A DNA stretch of 64,000 nt from Thalassia testudinum (lineage: Eukaryota; Streptophyta; Magnoliopsida; Alismatales; Hydrocharitaceae), in contig JAZHRO010000003.1 of the NCBI GenBank assembly GCA_037157565.1, positions 66,590,501-66,654,500 on the forward strand, given 5' to 3'. Made by a program: the position numbers and the translations under genes. The notes beneath the pieces were generated by a model, which did no database searches, had not been told where the DNA came from, and saw only the letters and a list, made by a program, of their open reading frames with translations. Below are positions 44,041 to 56,471 of the stretch, piece after piece (the stretch's first letter is position 1; every line of letters begins with the position of its first letter).

Positions 44041-44654
44041 GGTACCATCTTCCCTTTCCTTTGACTCCAATACAACTCAGTTGGATAATCACTAAGATCA
44101 TTCGCCTCTAGTGGCTGTGTCTCATGGGGAGATTCTAAGGAATAACTATTCCTCAAAATGGGATCCCTATTATCCATTGTTTCCTTAAAATGACTTTGGT
44201 TACCGAGGGTCAGGAGGTAGAGATCAGAATCACTTATCGGAGGGTAGCTAACCTGACTAATTTCTTCATTTAATCGTTGACTATTCCTTAAAATCTCTCC
44301 CATAGACTCCATCATTTCTTTCTATTGTTTTTACATTTCTTTCATAAAAGAGAAGAGGCTACTATTAGATTAGGGAGGATAGTCCATTTCAGACTTAGGT
44401 TGCCTAGGAGCATTGTTCCAACATTGATAAGAAACATCACGAAGGGTGGGAGGGTTGGGTGTTTGCATAGTAGTGGGGATTGTAGAGGTGGAAAATCCCA
44501 CTCCTAGGCTTTGCTCACAAGTGTGAGTTATCGGGCTAGTACTCCCAAGATAAGAATAAGAATGACCCCATGAATTACCATTGTACCCCATAAAGGAGGG
44601 ATAAGAGCGGGGCATAGGATCATGGCTAAAATGATAAGAGTATGGCTAGTCCAT
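44041..44654 (-). pseudogene. N-terminal part of the unknown ORF in element G
   Basis: ATG at 44654-44652 (MD-stop-PYSYH...) in the position of MDYPYSYH of element F. NSWGHSYSYLGSTSPITHT, MQTPNPPTL, KEMMESMGEILRNSQRLNEE and DYPTELYWSQRKGKMVP are near identical to F. Stops after codon 2 and in the KEM region inactivate it. It is cut at 44041 by element H; codons resume at 37435. Confidence 0.75.
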
Positions 44655-46002
44655 TTCTTTTTAGTCAAATGGTTTAACTCTCTTAGGACTTAAAGAAATT
44701 GGATTGAAAACAAAAACTTCCAAGAGAGCTCTACCATGCAAACACCACTGCCAATACAAACACAAATACAAAAGAATTCTATTTTTTGTAGATTACAGGC
44801 CACCTCAACTTTACTCCACAGGTTGGCTAAAGAAATCAAGTCAGTGCTCCTTCGTTCCCACTTAAGTGGTATAAGAGGTTAGGTGCACCTCGAGTTCCCT
44901 AACGAAACCAGTCTGAGAAAGGTTGAGGTCAATAGAGTTACAATAGGAAGCCAAATAAGTTTTACAAGAATAATCCTTCCTAGGCTGACCTTCATTGGTG
45001 CCTACAACCGACAAGCAAGGGATGGAAGCCTTAAATCGAGCCCACGCACAAGGAATCGAAGTAACTTGGCGGATAGGCTTGTTGATTTCTGGCTAACTTC
45101 CCTTGTGGTGCAAGAGAAGTGGTAGAATAATTCGTAGTGCCTAAGTGAGTGGTGCACAAGTGTGCAAATGTGCAAACACACGTGTGTTCATATTTGAAAA
45201 TTCTACAGCTAATTGAGCTAGCACGCAACATAGGTCACTTGATTTTAAAATCAATCCTCTTAGAAATCCCAATTTCTTGAAGTGACCGTTAACTTAATTA
45301 CATCCAAATACTTTAGTGGTGTTGGATTTAAGTCCAATGCAAATGCATGACAGGAATTTAGCTAAAGAGAGGACGTACGTTACTCTAGCTCTCCTCAATG
45401 CAAGGATGTATGCGATGCAATAAAGGTAAAGTAGATTCTGCTCATTCAATCCTAGATAGTCTCCCTTTGGATATGCAACTTCTAGCAGACAACTAGATTT
45501 TTTTTTTTAAATAAGCAATCAAAACTCAAATAGACTTCTAACTAACTTAGTCTAACATCAATCACAACCCATGAGATAAATGATCCTAGTAAACTAAAGA
45601 AATGGGAACATGCTCCTGAAAATACATCTAGAACAAGAAGCTCACAAAAAAATTGGGAAACTAATCCCGAAGCCTAGCCTCAACTACATGGTCTTAACAG
45701 CAATCAAATAAAACTAATTAGCCTTAGTTCTTTAATTTACTGTTTATACTAAAGATGATAGGTGGGAGAACTTCTCCCTCACTCTTTGGTCACACATGCC
45801 CCCTCTCCATGGGATGGGATCAAGACCCACAAACTTTTGTTGCTATCCCCCAGGTGACATCAAGGTCCACCAAAATGAGCATCCGCTGCACGTAGCTCCT
45901 TCTCAAAGACGTACCTTTCACAGAAAAATGATAGGTCAATATATAGCTCCAATTAGGAATCACTACAAACAGAAGATGTGTGAGAGTTTATTAGGCCCGT
46001 TT
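44655..46002 (-). other. Leader of element G
   Basis: About 1.35 kb between primer site and ORF. It resembles the leader of F (48235-51148 without the Copia solo LTR) and that of A. For example AACTTCTAGCAG next to a T-run near 45480 parallels 355-380 and, inverted, 48735. No coding content is seen. Confidence 0.6.
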
Positions 46003-46017
46003 CCTCCGTTGCCACCA
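46003..46017 (-). other. Primer-binding site of element G (diverged)
   Basis: The minus strand reads TGGTGGCAACGGAGG, aligned with TGGCGCCGTTGCCGGGGAGG allowing changes and a short gap, two bases from the LTR end. Confidence 0.5.
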
Positions 46018-46019
46018 TT

Positions 46020-46480
46020 TGATTAGTTGATTCTCGCTTAACAAGATGATAATTAAATAATTTGTCATTACTGTATTTTTGTGGTGTACAATTGACTATC
46101 AAAATAGTAAATATTTCAAAATCTAACCATGGTGGATTAGGTCTTTTCCATAGAGAGGCATATGCTCTAATAGACTCACATATAAATTTCGTTCATATCC
46201 AACTCTAAGAATATTGAAGAGATTTTTTTGCATAACTATCTCATTTTATGCTCCCAAATCTAAGAAGATATTCTAGGAAAATATTCCCTACAACATATAT
46301 AGCAATCCAGTTAACGGTGAGATAGTGTTGAGAGAAGAGAAATAAAAATGATCTAAGGGGCATGATGAGCAAAATTCAATCAATAATATATTAATCAAAA
46401 TTCACATCTTCAATCATCGATCATTCAAACTCATGCTACCGCTACTGTAGCAAAATAGGGGAGGCACTTTGTGGGGCTGT
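46020..46480 (-). mobile_element. LTR of element G, 3' part
   Basis: Minus-strand LTR end beside the primer site. It contains the conserved CTACTGTAGCAAAATAGGGGAGG block of A/B-type LTRs (46443-46463). It is split at 46480 by element F and resumes at 56472. Confidence 0.65.
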
Positions 46481-48212
46481 GATGAGTCTATTTTAATGGA
46501 CTATTGTTAAGCCTAAGTAATTCTATTTTAACATTGTATGTTTGTTAATAACTAGAATAAGTTATAGAATAATTGCATGCATCATTATTTAAGTTTACAT
46601 CTATTTTATCGTATTCTATAACTTAGTATGTAATTATTTTATTTTTCATTATCGTAGGATTAATGTTGCAAATAAAAGGGTGGTAAAAGCAATTTCTCCT
46701 CCAACTAGTCTCAACCATTCCTTCCCCAACAACCGTTGGCCTCAATAACACCTCCCCAACAGTCTCCTTCCAAAATTAGTAGAGGGATTTGAAAATCCCT
46801 TAATTGGCACGGGGGAGAGGAGTTAAGAGGAGGTGGGGCAAAGGAGAGAGAGGAGATCTTCTTCCTCCCTCTTGCGGGGATCACCCTTCTCCCTAGCCGC
46901 CACCAACACTGTGGTCAGAGCATACACCGTGAACCAAGCACAGCCAAGCACTCTGCAGGCACTGTGCCTGCACTTGCAACCAACGCCATCAGCGCCTCCA
47001 CCGCAAGTGCCCGCTACACCGCACCTGCCAGGCCCTCGCCCTGCTAGAAAGCCTGCCGGTGCTCTGCCCAGCCATCGCACCACTGCAGGCGCCCGTGCCC
47101 CCACCAGTGCTCCCGCCTATAGCACGCTAGCACCGCAGCACACCTTCTCCCCGCTGGTGCTTCCCCCTTCCATTGCTCACACCGCCCTGCATCCAGCACC
47201 CTCACGCGACCGCAGGTGATGCCTTCACATAGGCACTTAGCACCCTCTAGCACTCACACCACCCCAGCCTACCCTCGCGCACCTGCATAGCACCCCACCC
47301 ACACCCCCTCCAACGCCCGCCTCGAGCACCCGCCTTCAAGTGCCTGCAGGCGCTGCATCACCTTGACCCTCTAGCGCAGGCGTGCCCTCTGTAGGCACTA
47401 TAGAACACCCGCGTGCCCCTGCAGCCTCCCTCCAGTGCCTTCGTGTGCCCGCACCACCGCCAGCAACCGCGTGCCAGCACCTACAGCATGTGCGGCCGGC
47501 TGTAGCTTCTCCACAATCGCCACTTCATCTCCGCCGACCAGCTGCCACCGACCTCCTCGCGACGTGTCACTGCCACCATTGTGAAGCACTCATCGAGATG
47601 CATCTCTACGTGCGACCTCGCCATCAGCCGTCAACCCACGCTTGCGTGCGAAAGAGAGAGGCAAAAACCTCTATTTTTCATTCAATTAGTAATTACAGAA
47701 AATGCCATTGTGAAACTTCCTATTCATTTATTTACCAAATTAATATATTAAGGTGAATTTGCATGCATATCTCTCTATTCTTTGTAAGTTGCTTTTGATT
47801 GAGTATTTCATGAATTAGATAATAGCATGCCACATTGATTATCATAAATAAGGAATGTTTTACGGGAAATTAGTAGTTACCTTGATTATCATTACCAAGA
47901 TCATTAGAATATTATATTGCGATAATTTTGCATATAAACCCCTTTAGTTTTAATTAATTGCTTAGAATGAGAATTCATGAGGGTAGCAAGTTGCACTAAG
48001 GAATATGCATACCCACTGAGATTCCCTAATAAACAAGATGCTATTTACTAGTTTAAATAGGCTAATTCCTCCGTATGGAGATGGCCTAACTATTCGTGGT
48101 TAGATTCTGGAAATTAAAATGTTTTGAAAAGCGATTTTCTACCATGCGATTAAATACAACGACACATCATTTTATGTTAAGGTTTTCAACGGAAACGAAG
48201 ATCGCTCTTTCA
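46481..48212 (+). mobile_element. 5' LTR of element F, 1732 bp
   Basis: Starts TGATGAGTCTATTTTAATGG and ends GATCGCTCTTTCA. A C-rich core at about 46940-47600 repeats CTGCAGGCG-like words. The frames at 46833-47756 are unsupported GC-rich shadows that also appear, altered, in the 3' LTR. No clear TATA box seen. Confidence 0.8.
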
Positions 48213-48214
48213 AA

Positions 48215-48234
48215 TGGCACCATTGCCAGGGAGG
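48215..48234 (+). other. Primer-binding site of element F
   Basis: TGGCACCATTGCCAGGGAGG, two bases after the LTR: the tRNA-Asp-type site with three changes from the A site. Confidence 0.8.
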
Positions 48235-49081
48235 AAAAATGCCTATTAACTTTTTTAGTAATTTTATGTTACTTTTATGCTATTTTGAAAGCTTTTCTGA
48301 ATTACTATGGATTTTCTTTTATGCAAAAAAACGTGGCGAACGCGACGTGCACGCACGACGGTGACGATCTTTTTGGTGGACCCTGATGCCACCTGGAGGC
48401 CAGCAACAGGAACACGTGGGCCTTGACCCACACGCATAGGCTTACGGAGGAGCCTGTTTCTGATTTAGTCAGTAGATCTTAGTTAGATTTAGTTTAGATA
48501 GACATTAGAATTTAATTTCTATCTGTTGGACCCTTGTCGGGTATTTTTGGGAATGTGTTCCCAGTGCCTCTTTATTTCTTATCGCTCTTGTATGCGGGAG
48601 CGTATTTTTGGGAGTTGTTCCCATTTATTTAAATTATAGGATTATTTGCATTGTTTCAGCTGCATTTCGGTTAGTTAGTTAGATTAGGTTTGTTTGTTTA
48701 TTATTAAAGAAAATAAAAAAAATTTGAACTACCTGCTAGAAGTTGCATATCTGTAGGACGACCATCTATGACTGAATGAGCAGCATCTAGTTTATTTTTA
48801 CTGCATTGCATACATTACACGAAGAATGTTGGAGTAAGGTACGTCTTCTCTTGAGCATCAATTACCTATCATGCATATGCTTTGAACTTAAATCTAAGAC
48901 CACTAAGTGCTTGAATAAAATTAATTCAGTGGTCACTTTAAAAATTGGGACTATTAAGAGCTTGGACTTTAAAATCTGTGACTGAAAATTGTGTGTAGAA
49001 GGATCTTGTTTGCAAAATTTCAAAAATCAAACCACGATCGTATGTTTGCACACTTGAGACACTGTGCACCTCACACATAAG
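48235..49081 (+). other. Leader of element F, first part
   Basis: Non-coding leader, continued at 50798 after the inserted solo LTR. It contains CTGCTAGAAGTTGCATATC, shared with the leaders of G and A. Nothing else recognised. Confidence 0.6.
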
Positions 49082-50792
49082 TGTTGGTGCTAGAGCACCA
49101 CGATCATTGGTTTTGATGATAACAAAACATGTGTCATTTAACATTTGCACTTGGAGTCTCAGATTTCAGGCAAATTGCAAATGGAGACATGACTAGACGG
49201 AGCTCGAGCTCGCATCCAGGATGGATTGGAGGAGCTTGATGGAAAACAGAGGAGATTCGCGAGGAGAGATAGATTGAAGATGGAAGGACAAGAAGAATAG
49301 TATAGAATTATGTTTATTTCCTTCATGTACTTTTGTCTTTATTTCATTGCTCTTTTTTGTTCCATAGAATCTTGTTAAAGAGCCTCAAAGTACCCTAACA
49401 GTAGTCCTAGGAACACCAGCACAACCCTAGGATACTTAGGTTTCCTGTAGAGAACTTAGAAAACCAATATAGGGTTCAAACAGCTTTTCCAGACGTCTAA
49501 TTCCAAAATCAGACGTCTAATAATATGTTTTAAGACGTCTGACTGTTGATTCAGACATCTGATGACATTTAGGCCAGACTTAGTTAGCTCTGTCTGATGA
49601 AATCAGACATCCAGACCTTAGTCTAGACGTCTTAGAAGACGTCTGATGGACTTGCCAGACGTCCAATTAGTGGACCGTTGGCTGGCTTAACAAACACTGG
49701 AGGATATGACCGTTAGAGCCTTATCAGACGTCCTTAAGCCTTTCCAGACGTCTGATAGATGACCGTTTTGCCTCGACTGACCCAAAATCTCTGATAGATG
49801 ACCGTTTTGCAACTCTTGGAAATCCATTCTTGCAGAAAAAGTAGGTTTCCAGACGTCCAGACATAGTGCCAGACATCCTATATTTCGTCTGATAGACTTG
49901 CACTAGAACCCTGTTTAGATCTAATTCAAGTTAGGAAGAAACCCACCTATAATCAGACATCTGATATTATTTTCAGACATCTTAAAGTGATCTTCCAGAC
50001 GTCTGATGCCAGGATCGGACGTCTGATAACCCTATCAGTGTAATCATTATTCCTGATTTCGGCCTGATTCTCTTGGGCTTTACACCCAATGGCTATGGAT
50101 GCATTCCAAAGCCTTCCAAAGCTTTCCTAAGGCCTCTATAAATAGAGAGGAACCTCTTACACACCAACACACCAAGACACACCTAGACACACCAAGAACA
50201 ACCATTTCCACTCTTTTGTGTCCAAAAAGAATCTCTTGCTCTCCAAGCTCATGTTCTACATCTTGAGAGCATCAAGCCTTTGCGCACCCGCTCTCCCACC
50301 GTAGTTCACGAGAGCGACGTTGCACCATCGTGTAGCCCACGCACCCGCGTCATCGATTCGACGCACTGCTTGCAAAGGGGAGTTTCCTAATTCCTATAGA
50401 AGCTAGGTTTAAATCTTTGTTGGCTCTATAGGACTATATTTGTTATTTTACTTTGTTATTTGGTTGGGTATTCGCTTTGCGAATTCCCGTCTCCTTTGTT
50501 GGACAAAATCCTTCTCGTGAAGAGAAGGGGTTGAGGAAAGCTACCCTCGCACTTGTAGCGTGGTTGTAATTGAGGTTGAATCACCCTCATTTAAGTGATT
50601 CGTTTAGTGGATTTGATCAACTTGGTTGATCGAAAAATCCTAACTCGAGAGGGTTAGGTGGTGGTTTTCACCCGGTTTGGGTTTCCACCAAAAAATAATT
50701 GTGCACATTGTGTGATTGAATTTTGCGAGATTGTTTATATTATATTTCCTCATTTTATTACGTCACCCCCTCCGAGTAGGGAAGAATCTACA
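49082..50792 (+). mobile_element. Copia solo LTR, 1711 bp, with TSD ATAAG
   Basis: Same LTR family as 25001-29962 but plus-oriented: starts TGTTGGTGCTAGAGCACCAC and ends AAGAATCTACA. ATAAG is at 49077-49081 and 50793-50797. AGACGTCT-type boxes start at 49491, 49511, 49533 and 49553 (20, 22, 20 bp), and more follow to about 50010. TATA box at 50134-50146. More diverged than the pair at 25-30 kb, hence an older insertion. Confidence 0.9.
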
Positions 50793-50797
50793 ATAAG

Positions 50798-51148
50798 GTC
50801 ACTTGATAAATTTCTACCTCTCCTCTTTTGCACCACAAGGGAAGTTAGTCAAAAATCAACATGCCTATCCACCAAGTTACTTCGATTCCTCTTGTGTGGG
50901 CTCGATTCGAGACTTCCATCCCTTGCAAGTAGGTTATAGGCACCAGCGAAGGTTGGCCTAGGAAGTGTAATTTTTACAAAACTTGTTTGACCACCAACTG
51001 AACATTTAATTCTAAGACCTACAATCTACTAAAAACAGATCCCATTGAATTTGTGTTTGCTTTGACAATAGAACTCTCGAGCAAGTTTCTGCTTGTATTC
51101 TGAATTCTGCTAAATCCTAAGAGAGTTAAAGCTATTTTGCTTAAAGAA
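50798..51148 (+). other. Leader of element F, second part
   Basis: Resumes the leader after the solo LTR (GTCACTTGATAAATTT...) and ends at the ATG of the unknown ORF at 51149. The reverse complement resembles 44900-45240 of element G. Confidence 0.55.
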
Positions 51149-53132
51149 ATGGATTACCCTTACTCCTATCATTTAGATTATCAGAGTCAATACTTCCCAT
51201 CATTTAATCAGGATCCCATGCCCCGAGTGTTTCCATCCTTTGATGGGTACATTGACAATTCATGGGATCATTCTTATTCGTGTCCTGGGAGTACTGGCTT
51301 GATAACTCCCACCTTAGAGCAGAGCCTAGGAGCGGGATTTTCCAACCCTGAAATCCCTACTTCCATGCAAACACCCAACCCTCCCACCCTTCTTGATTTT
51401 CCGTATCGAGGTTGGACCGATACCCTTAGGCAATCAGAGCCTGAAATTGACTATCCTCCCCAACCTGATAATAGTAGCCTCTCCTCTTTTATGATAGAAA
51501 TGCAAAGACATCAAAAGGAAATGATGGAATCAACGGGAGAGATGTTGAGGAATAGTCAACAGTTAAATGAAGAAATAAGACAACTTAGCTACACGCTTCC
51601 CAATAATCCTGATCTCTACCCATACAATCATGATCATGAAAAAAATTCTGAGGAACCCAATGACAATAGGGACCCAGTTTTATGCAGCTATCACTTAGAC
51701 TCTCCCAATGAGACATGGCGACTAGAGTTCAACGATCATAGTGATTATCCACCCGAGCTTTATTGGAGTCAGAAGCAGGGGAACATGGTACCTCTAGAGG
51801 ACCTTGACCCCAAAGATAGTATTCTCCTTACCCCTATCAACCCGGGTCAAGGTTATATTGTTCCTGTCACTTCCCCTATTGATTATTTGGTGGAATCCCT
51901 TTCTACCATTAGTGAACCTACTCTTGACCCTCCACTAAGGGAATCAACACCTACCATTCAGCATCCAGAAGATTTAAATGCACCCAATGAAGGTGACCCT
52001 AAGGGAATAAATGATGATCAATTTTGTTCTCAGGGATATGAAGAGTCTATTTCAGAGGATGGGGATGCCCCAATAAAGGAACCTGGACTGAAAATCTGGA
52101 GTGAATCACAGGGGAATTATTTATCATTTGAGGATTTACCTCCAAAGGCTATAAACAATATGGTGAAATCCAGATTCCTCCTTTCTTTTGAGAGTCATCC
52201 TCCATCAAAGCAGGAGTTGATATTAGAGGAGGATAAACAAAATAAAGAGAAGTCTATGGGAGACTCTCGGGGACAAAACACATCAATTTAGGATTTATAG
52301 CCCGAGAAGAATGATGAATTCAATGATATAGGCTTGCTCCAAAATACTGATCCTCCTTTAGAAATAATTAAGGATACTGATCCAACTCCTGTCTTCATTA
52401 ATGAATCACATATGCACCCTGACAAAATTTTTAGCGAACCAAATGAATCCAGGGATGAGCTTAATGATAATCATTCAGATATTTTGACCCTGCCATGAAA
52501 GAGTTGTAATTTGAAGTCTACCCTTGATTCAAATATGACTCCGATCATTAATGCTAGGAAGGGTAACGTGAAGTTGTCTACAACTATTAGGGAGTTTACA
52601 CAATATAAATCATTGTTGGAATTAGACCTGACAATGACTAAGCCCTCATTAGACTTAACCATTACCTTCCAACACTACCAACAACCCTTATACTCCCTAA
52701 CAGATCCTTGGCTCTGAACTCTGCTCATGTACATTCTTTCTAGAGAACATATCAGGCTAGTACATCATCAGTTAGAATGGCGAGTGTGGATTGATGCTTG
52801 TACTTTTACTCTCTCCATTCAAGGATTTGAACTAATAATGATTATATCTTCTAAAACCCATCCTACTCTGGAGGATCCTTGTTATCCTCTACTTATTATG
52901 TTTCGGGAGGCCCCTTTCAATATTCCATTTATTATTCCTAGACCTCCTAAGGTAGCCAACGAGGTTCTTCGCTTTCATATCTTCTAACGAGCATTTGGTA
53001 TTACGTTGCATCATCAGCTCGCCAACATCCATGGCTACCTGTTTCCTAGGCCTGCATTGTTACGCATATTTTTAGAGCCTAGCTTTTTCTGTCTGGAACC
53101 AGACTTACTGGTTCCTTATAAGTCTAGATGCT
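51149..53132 (+). pseudogene. Full-length but stop-containing homologue of the unknown ORF (element F)
   Basis: Starts MDYPYSYHLDYQSQYFPSF. One frame runs through the whole region, interrupted only by stop codons near 52289, 52298, 52496, 52715 and 52985; the open pieces 51137-52291, 52511-52717 and 52727-52987 share it. Landmarks: a coiled-coil-like EMQRHQKEMMESTGEMLRNS; modules YWSQKQGNMVPLEDLDPKDS and IWSESQGNYLSFEDLPPKA; a third DSRGQNTSI; EWRVWIDACTF; LEDPCYPLL; LHHQLANIHGYLFPRPALL. Absence of indels over 2 kb with several stops suggests late inactivation. Closest relative here is the G copy. Confidence 0.8.
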
Positions 53133-53250
53133 GACAAAAAATGTAGCGCTTGTTGGGAGGCAACCCAGTGGTCTGAACAACACCGTCATCAGGTGATTTC
53201 TTTCCTTTCTCCTCTTATTTTAATTTTACAATGGGGACATTGTAGGATTT

Positions 53251-53262
53251 AGGCATGGGGGG
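53251..53262 (+). other. Internal polypurine-like tract of element F
   Basis: AGGCATGGGGGG, preceded by ATGGGGACATTGTAGGATTT; about 1.45 kb upstream of the true PPT. The GTTGGGAGGCAACCCAGT motif lies ~90 bp before it (53152-53169). Confidence 0.55.
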
Positions 53263-54720
53263 TGCATTTGCATTTGAGGAAGTATTCATGCATTTAGGTT
53301 AGCATATAAAAAAAAGATTTCTCTTTTCTTAAGCTGAATGGGTTAGTCCCTAGCAGAATACCTTTGTGATTGGAGGTTTTTTCTTGAATTATTTCTTAAG
53401 TTTAGAATTCAGTACATTTATTTCACGTGCATGTAGACTGGGTAATGGATCCTTGAGGAAAACCAATAAGCATTTGTAGTCTACTAAACCCTTGGACAGT
53501 TCATAGGGAGTCAGGCATACTATCTTCTAGTAGATCCACCTCATATTTGTGAGATAAAAGTAGAGAGATTACTGGTGCGCTAAATCTAGTACAAGGACTC
53601 TTAAGTTTTGGACAATTAGATAATGATACTTCAGAGTTAGGCATAGTTTTTGCTTTTTGTTCCTGTGTACGAACTTTGTGTGAATTCCTGAGAGTCACCA
53701 AATAAGGCAAGTACACAGAGATTGAGTTTTAATAAAGCTATGACTATGGTGGATGGTTATGACTGTCCTTCATAGAGTCCTCGGCTGAAGGAGGATAATA
53801 GTGTCAAAGGTTAGAAATACGCCTATCCTATCCATTCCTTCCCGGTGCTGAGATTAGGCACTTCCACCAAATAAGCCACACAACATCCTCTTGACCATCA
53901 TCATCCCTAATAATGCCTCATAAATAAAAGCCTGTGTCGTATTATGTTGATTTATTAAAAAAAAGAGAGAGAAAAGAAGAAGACAAGGAGGAAATAGAAA
54001 GAAGAAATGGAAGAAATAGTTATATTACAAAAAAAAAAAGAAAGTCCAAGTTTATAATGTAACATTATTTCAGAGGCAATAGAGCACCTATCGCGTTCCA
54101 CCAAATATGACCCATACCTACTTTTCAATATTTCTGATCGCCCGAATACTAGTTGAGGACTCTAACTTAGTTGTAGAGTTATTAGGGCTTTAATTGAAGT
54201 ATGGATGCCATGTGAGGCCACCAAACAGTGAGTACAATTACTAAATCTGGCGGGATTTGTGATCTCAGAAAGAAAAGAAAAAAAAGAGTGAGTGCCCAGG
54301 AACATCAAGAGAGCACAGTTGTTTAGCCTCTCTCTGAGTTGACTTGTCTAATAGTTTATTAATCTAGAGTCTGTAGTACTAGACTAGATGTAGCACCAGA
54401 GGTTGTGTGCCACCAAATACAAATCCATTCTACTCGATATCTCCTACCTAAGCCAAAAGAAGGGGTCAAATTACATATTATCTTCTACTTTATCCCCGAA
54501 AGAAGTAGTTGCCTATCCCGACAGAAATATTTACCAAGGGTGAAGTACGAACTCCCAACACGAATTGGCTTTTTCACTTAGATCTGTTACCTAGGCTATC
54601 ATCACTTCACATTTGTCTTAATCTCTAAAGTTTTGAAATAAGGAAAGAAGAAATCTTCTGATTACTTCTATTATTTTTCATTTTTGCTAGGGACGAGCAA
54701 ATCTTAGCCATGGGGGTATT
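53263..54720 (+). other. Tail and PPT of element F
   Basis: Non-coding tail, similar to 10940-11215 (K) and 33032-33960 (G, minus). It ends TGCTAGGGACGAGC...AGCCATGGGGGTA (54706-54718). The frame at 53501-53716 is antisense and unsupported. Confidence 0.65.
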
Positions 54721-56471
54721 TGATGTGTCCATTTTAATAGACTATTGTTACGCCTAAGTAATTCTATTTTAACATTGTATGTTTGTTAATAACTACATTA
54801 AGTTATAGAATGATTGCATGCATCATTATTTAAGTTTACATCTATTTTATCGCATCCTATAACTTAGTATGTAATTATTTTATGTTTCATTATTATTGGA
54901 TTAATGTTGCAAAGAAAAGGGTGCTAAAAGCAATTTCTCCTCCAACCGGCCTCAACCACACCTTCCCCAATAGCCGCCGGCCTCAACAACACCTCCCCAA
55001 CAATCTCCTACCAAAATTAGTAAAGGAATTTGAAAATCCCCAAATTAGCGCGGGGGAGAGGAGTTAAGAGGAGGCGAGGCAAAGGAGAGGAGGAGATCTT
55101 CTTCCTCCCTCTTGCAGGGATCACCCTTCTCCCTAGCCACCACCAACACTATGGTCAGAGCATACACCGTGAACCAAGCATAGCCAAGTACTCTATAGGC
55201 GCTACACCTGCCCTTGCAAGCCATGCCATCAGCACCTCCACCACAAGTGCCTGCTACACCGCACCTACCAGGCCCTCGCCCTGCTAGAACGCCTGCACCC
55301 ACGCCCAATGCCCGCAGGCACTCTGCCCAGCCACCGCACCCCTGCAGGCGCCTGCACCCCCACCAATGCTCTCGCCTGCAGCACGCTACCATCGCAGCGT
55401 GCCTTCTCCCTGCAAGTGCTTCCCCGTTCCAGCGCTCACACTGCCCTGCATCCAGTGCCCTCGCGCGACTGCAGGCGATGCCTTCACGTAGGTGCTAAGC
55501 GCCCTCCAGCGCTCACACCACCCCAGCCTGCCCTCATGCACCCACACAGCACCCCACTCATGCCACCTCTAGTGCCCACCTCCAGCGCCCACCTTCAAGC
55601 ACCCATAGGCGCTGCATCTCCATCATCCTCCAGTGTAGGCGCGCCCTCTACAGGCATTGCAGAACGCCTGCGCAACCCTGCAGCCTCCCTCCAGTGCCTT
55701 CGTGTGCTCGCACCACCACTAGCAACCGCGCGCCAGCACAGGCAGCATGCGTGGCCAGCTGTAGGTTCTCCACCATCGCCACTTCATCTCCGCCGGCCGG
55801 CCACCACCGACCTCCACGCGACGTGCCTCTACCACCATTATGAAGCACTCGTCGAGATTCATCACTACGTGAGACGTTGCCATCAGCTGTTGACCCACGC
55901 TTGCGCACGGAAGAGAGAGGCAAAAACCTCTATTTTCCATTCAATTAGTAATTACGGAAAATGCCATTGTGAAACTTCCTATTCATTTATTTACCAAATT
56001 AATATATTAAGGTGAATTTGCATGCATATCTCTCTTTTCTTTATAAATTGCTTCTGATTGAGTATTTCATGTATTAGATAATAGCATGCCACATTGATTA
56101 TCATAAATAAGGAATGTTTTACGGGAAATTAGTAGTTACCTTGATTATCATTACCAAGATCATTAGAATATTATATTGTGATAATTTTGCATATAAACAC
56201 CTTCAGTTTTAATTAATTACATAGAATGAGAATTCATGAGGGTAGCAAGTTGCACTAAGGAATTTGCATACCCACTGAAATTCCCTAATAAATAAGACAC
56301 TATTTACTAGTTTAAATAGCCTAATTCCTCCCTGTGGAGATGACCTAACTATTCGTGGTTAGATTCTAAAAATTAAAATGTTTTGAAAAGCAATTTTCTA
56401 CGACGCAATTAAATACAATGACATATCATGTTATGTTAAAGTTTTCAACGAAAATGAAGATTGCCCTTTCA
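54721..56471 (+). mobile_element. 3' LTR of element F, 1751 bp
   Basis: Starts TGATGTGTCCATTTTAATAG and ends GATTGCCCTTTCA; collinear with 46481-48212. The frames at 55030-56015 are GC-rich LTR shadows. Confidence 0.8.

Larger units (their letters stand above)
46481..56471 (+). mobile_element. Complete non-autonomous element F (nested Copia solo LTR inside)
   Basis: 5' LTR 46481-48212, primer site 48215-48234, leader, unknown ORF relic 51149-53132, internal PPT-like tract, tail, PPT 54706-54718, 3' LTR 54721-56471. The flanks GGCTG (46476-46480) and GGCTA (56472-56476) fit a 5-bp target duplication with one change. Without the inner solo LTR the element is about 8.3 kb. The LTRs differ at many positions, including the GC-rich core, so it is old. 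It lies inside the LTR of element G. Confidence 0.8.

Noticed and set aside
46823..47756. Pro/Ala/Thr-rich frames in the F 5' LTR, echoed at 55030-56015
   Set aside because: They recur only because the two LTRs are copies; frames and lengths differ between them.
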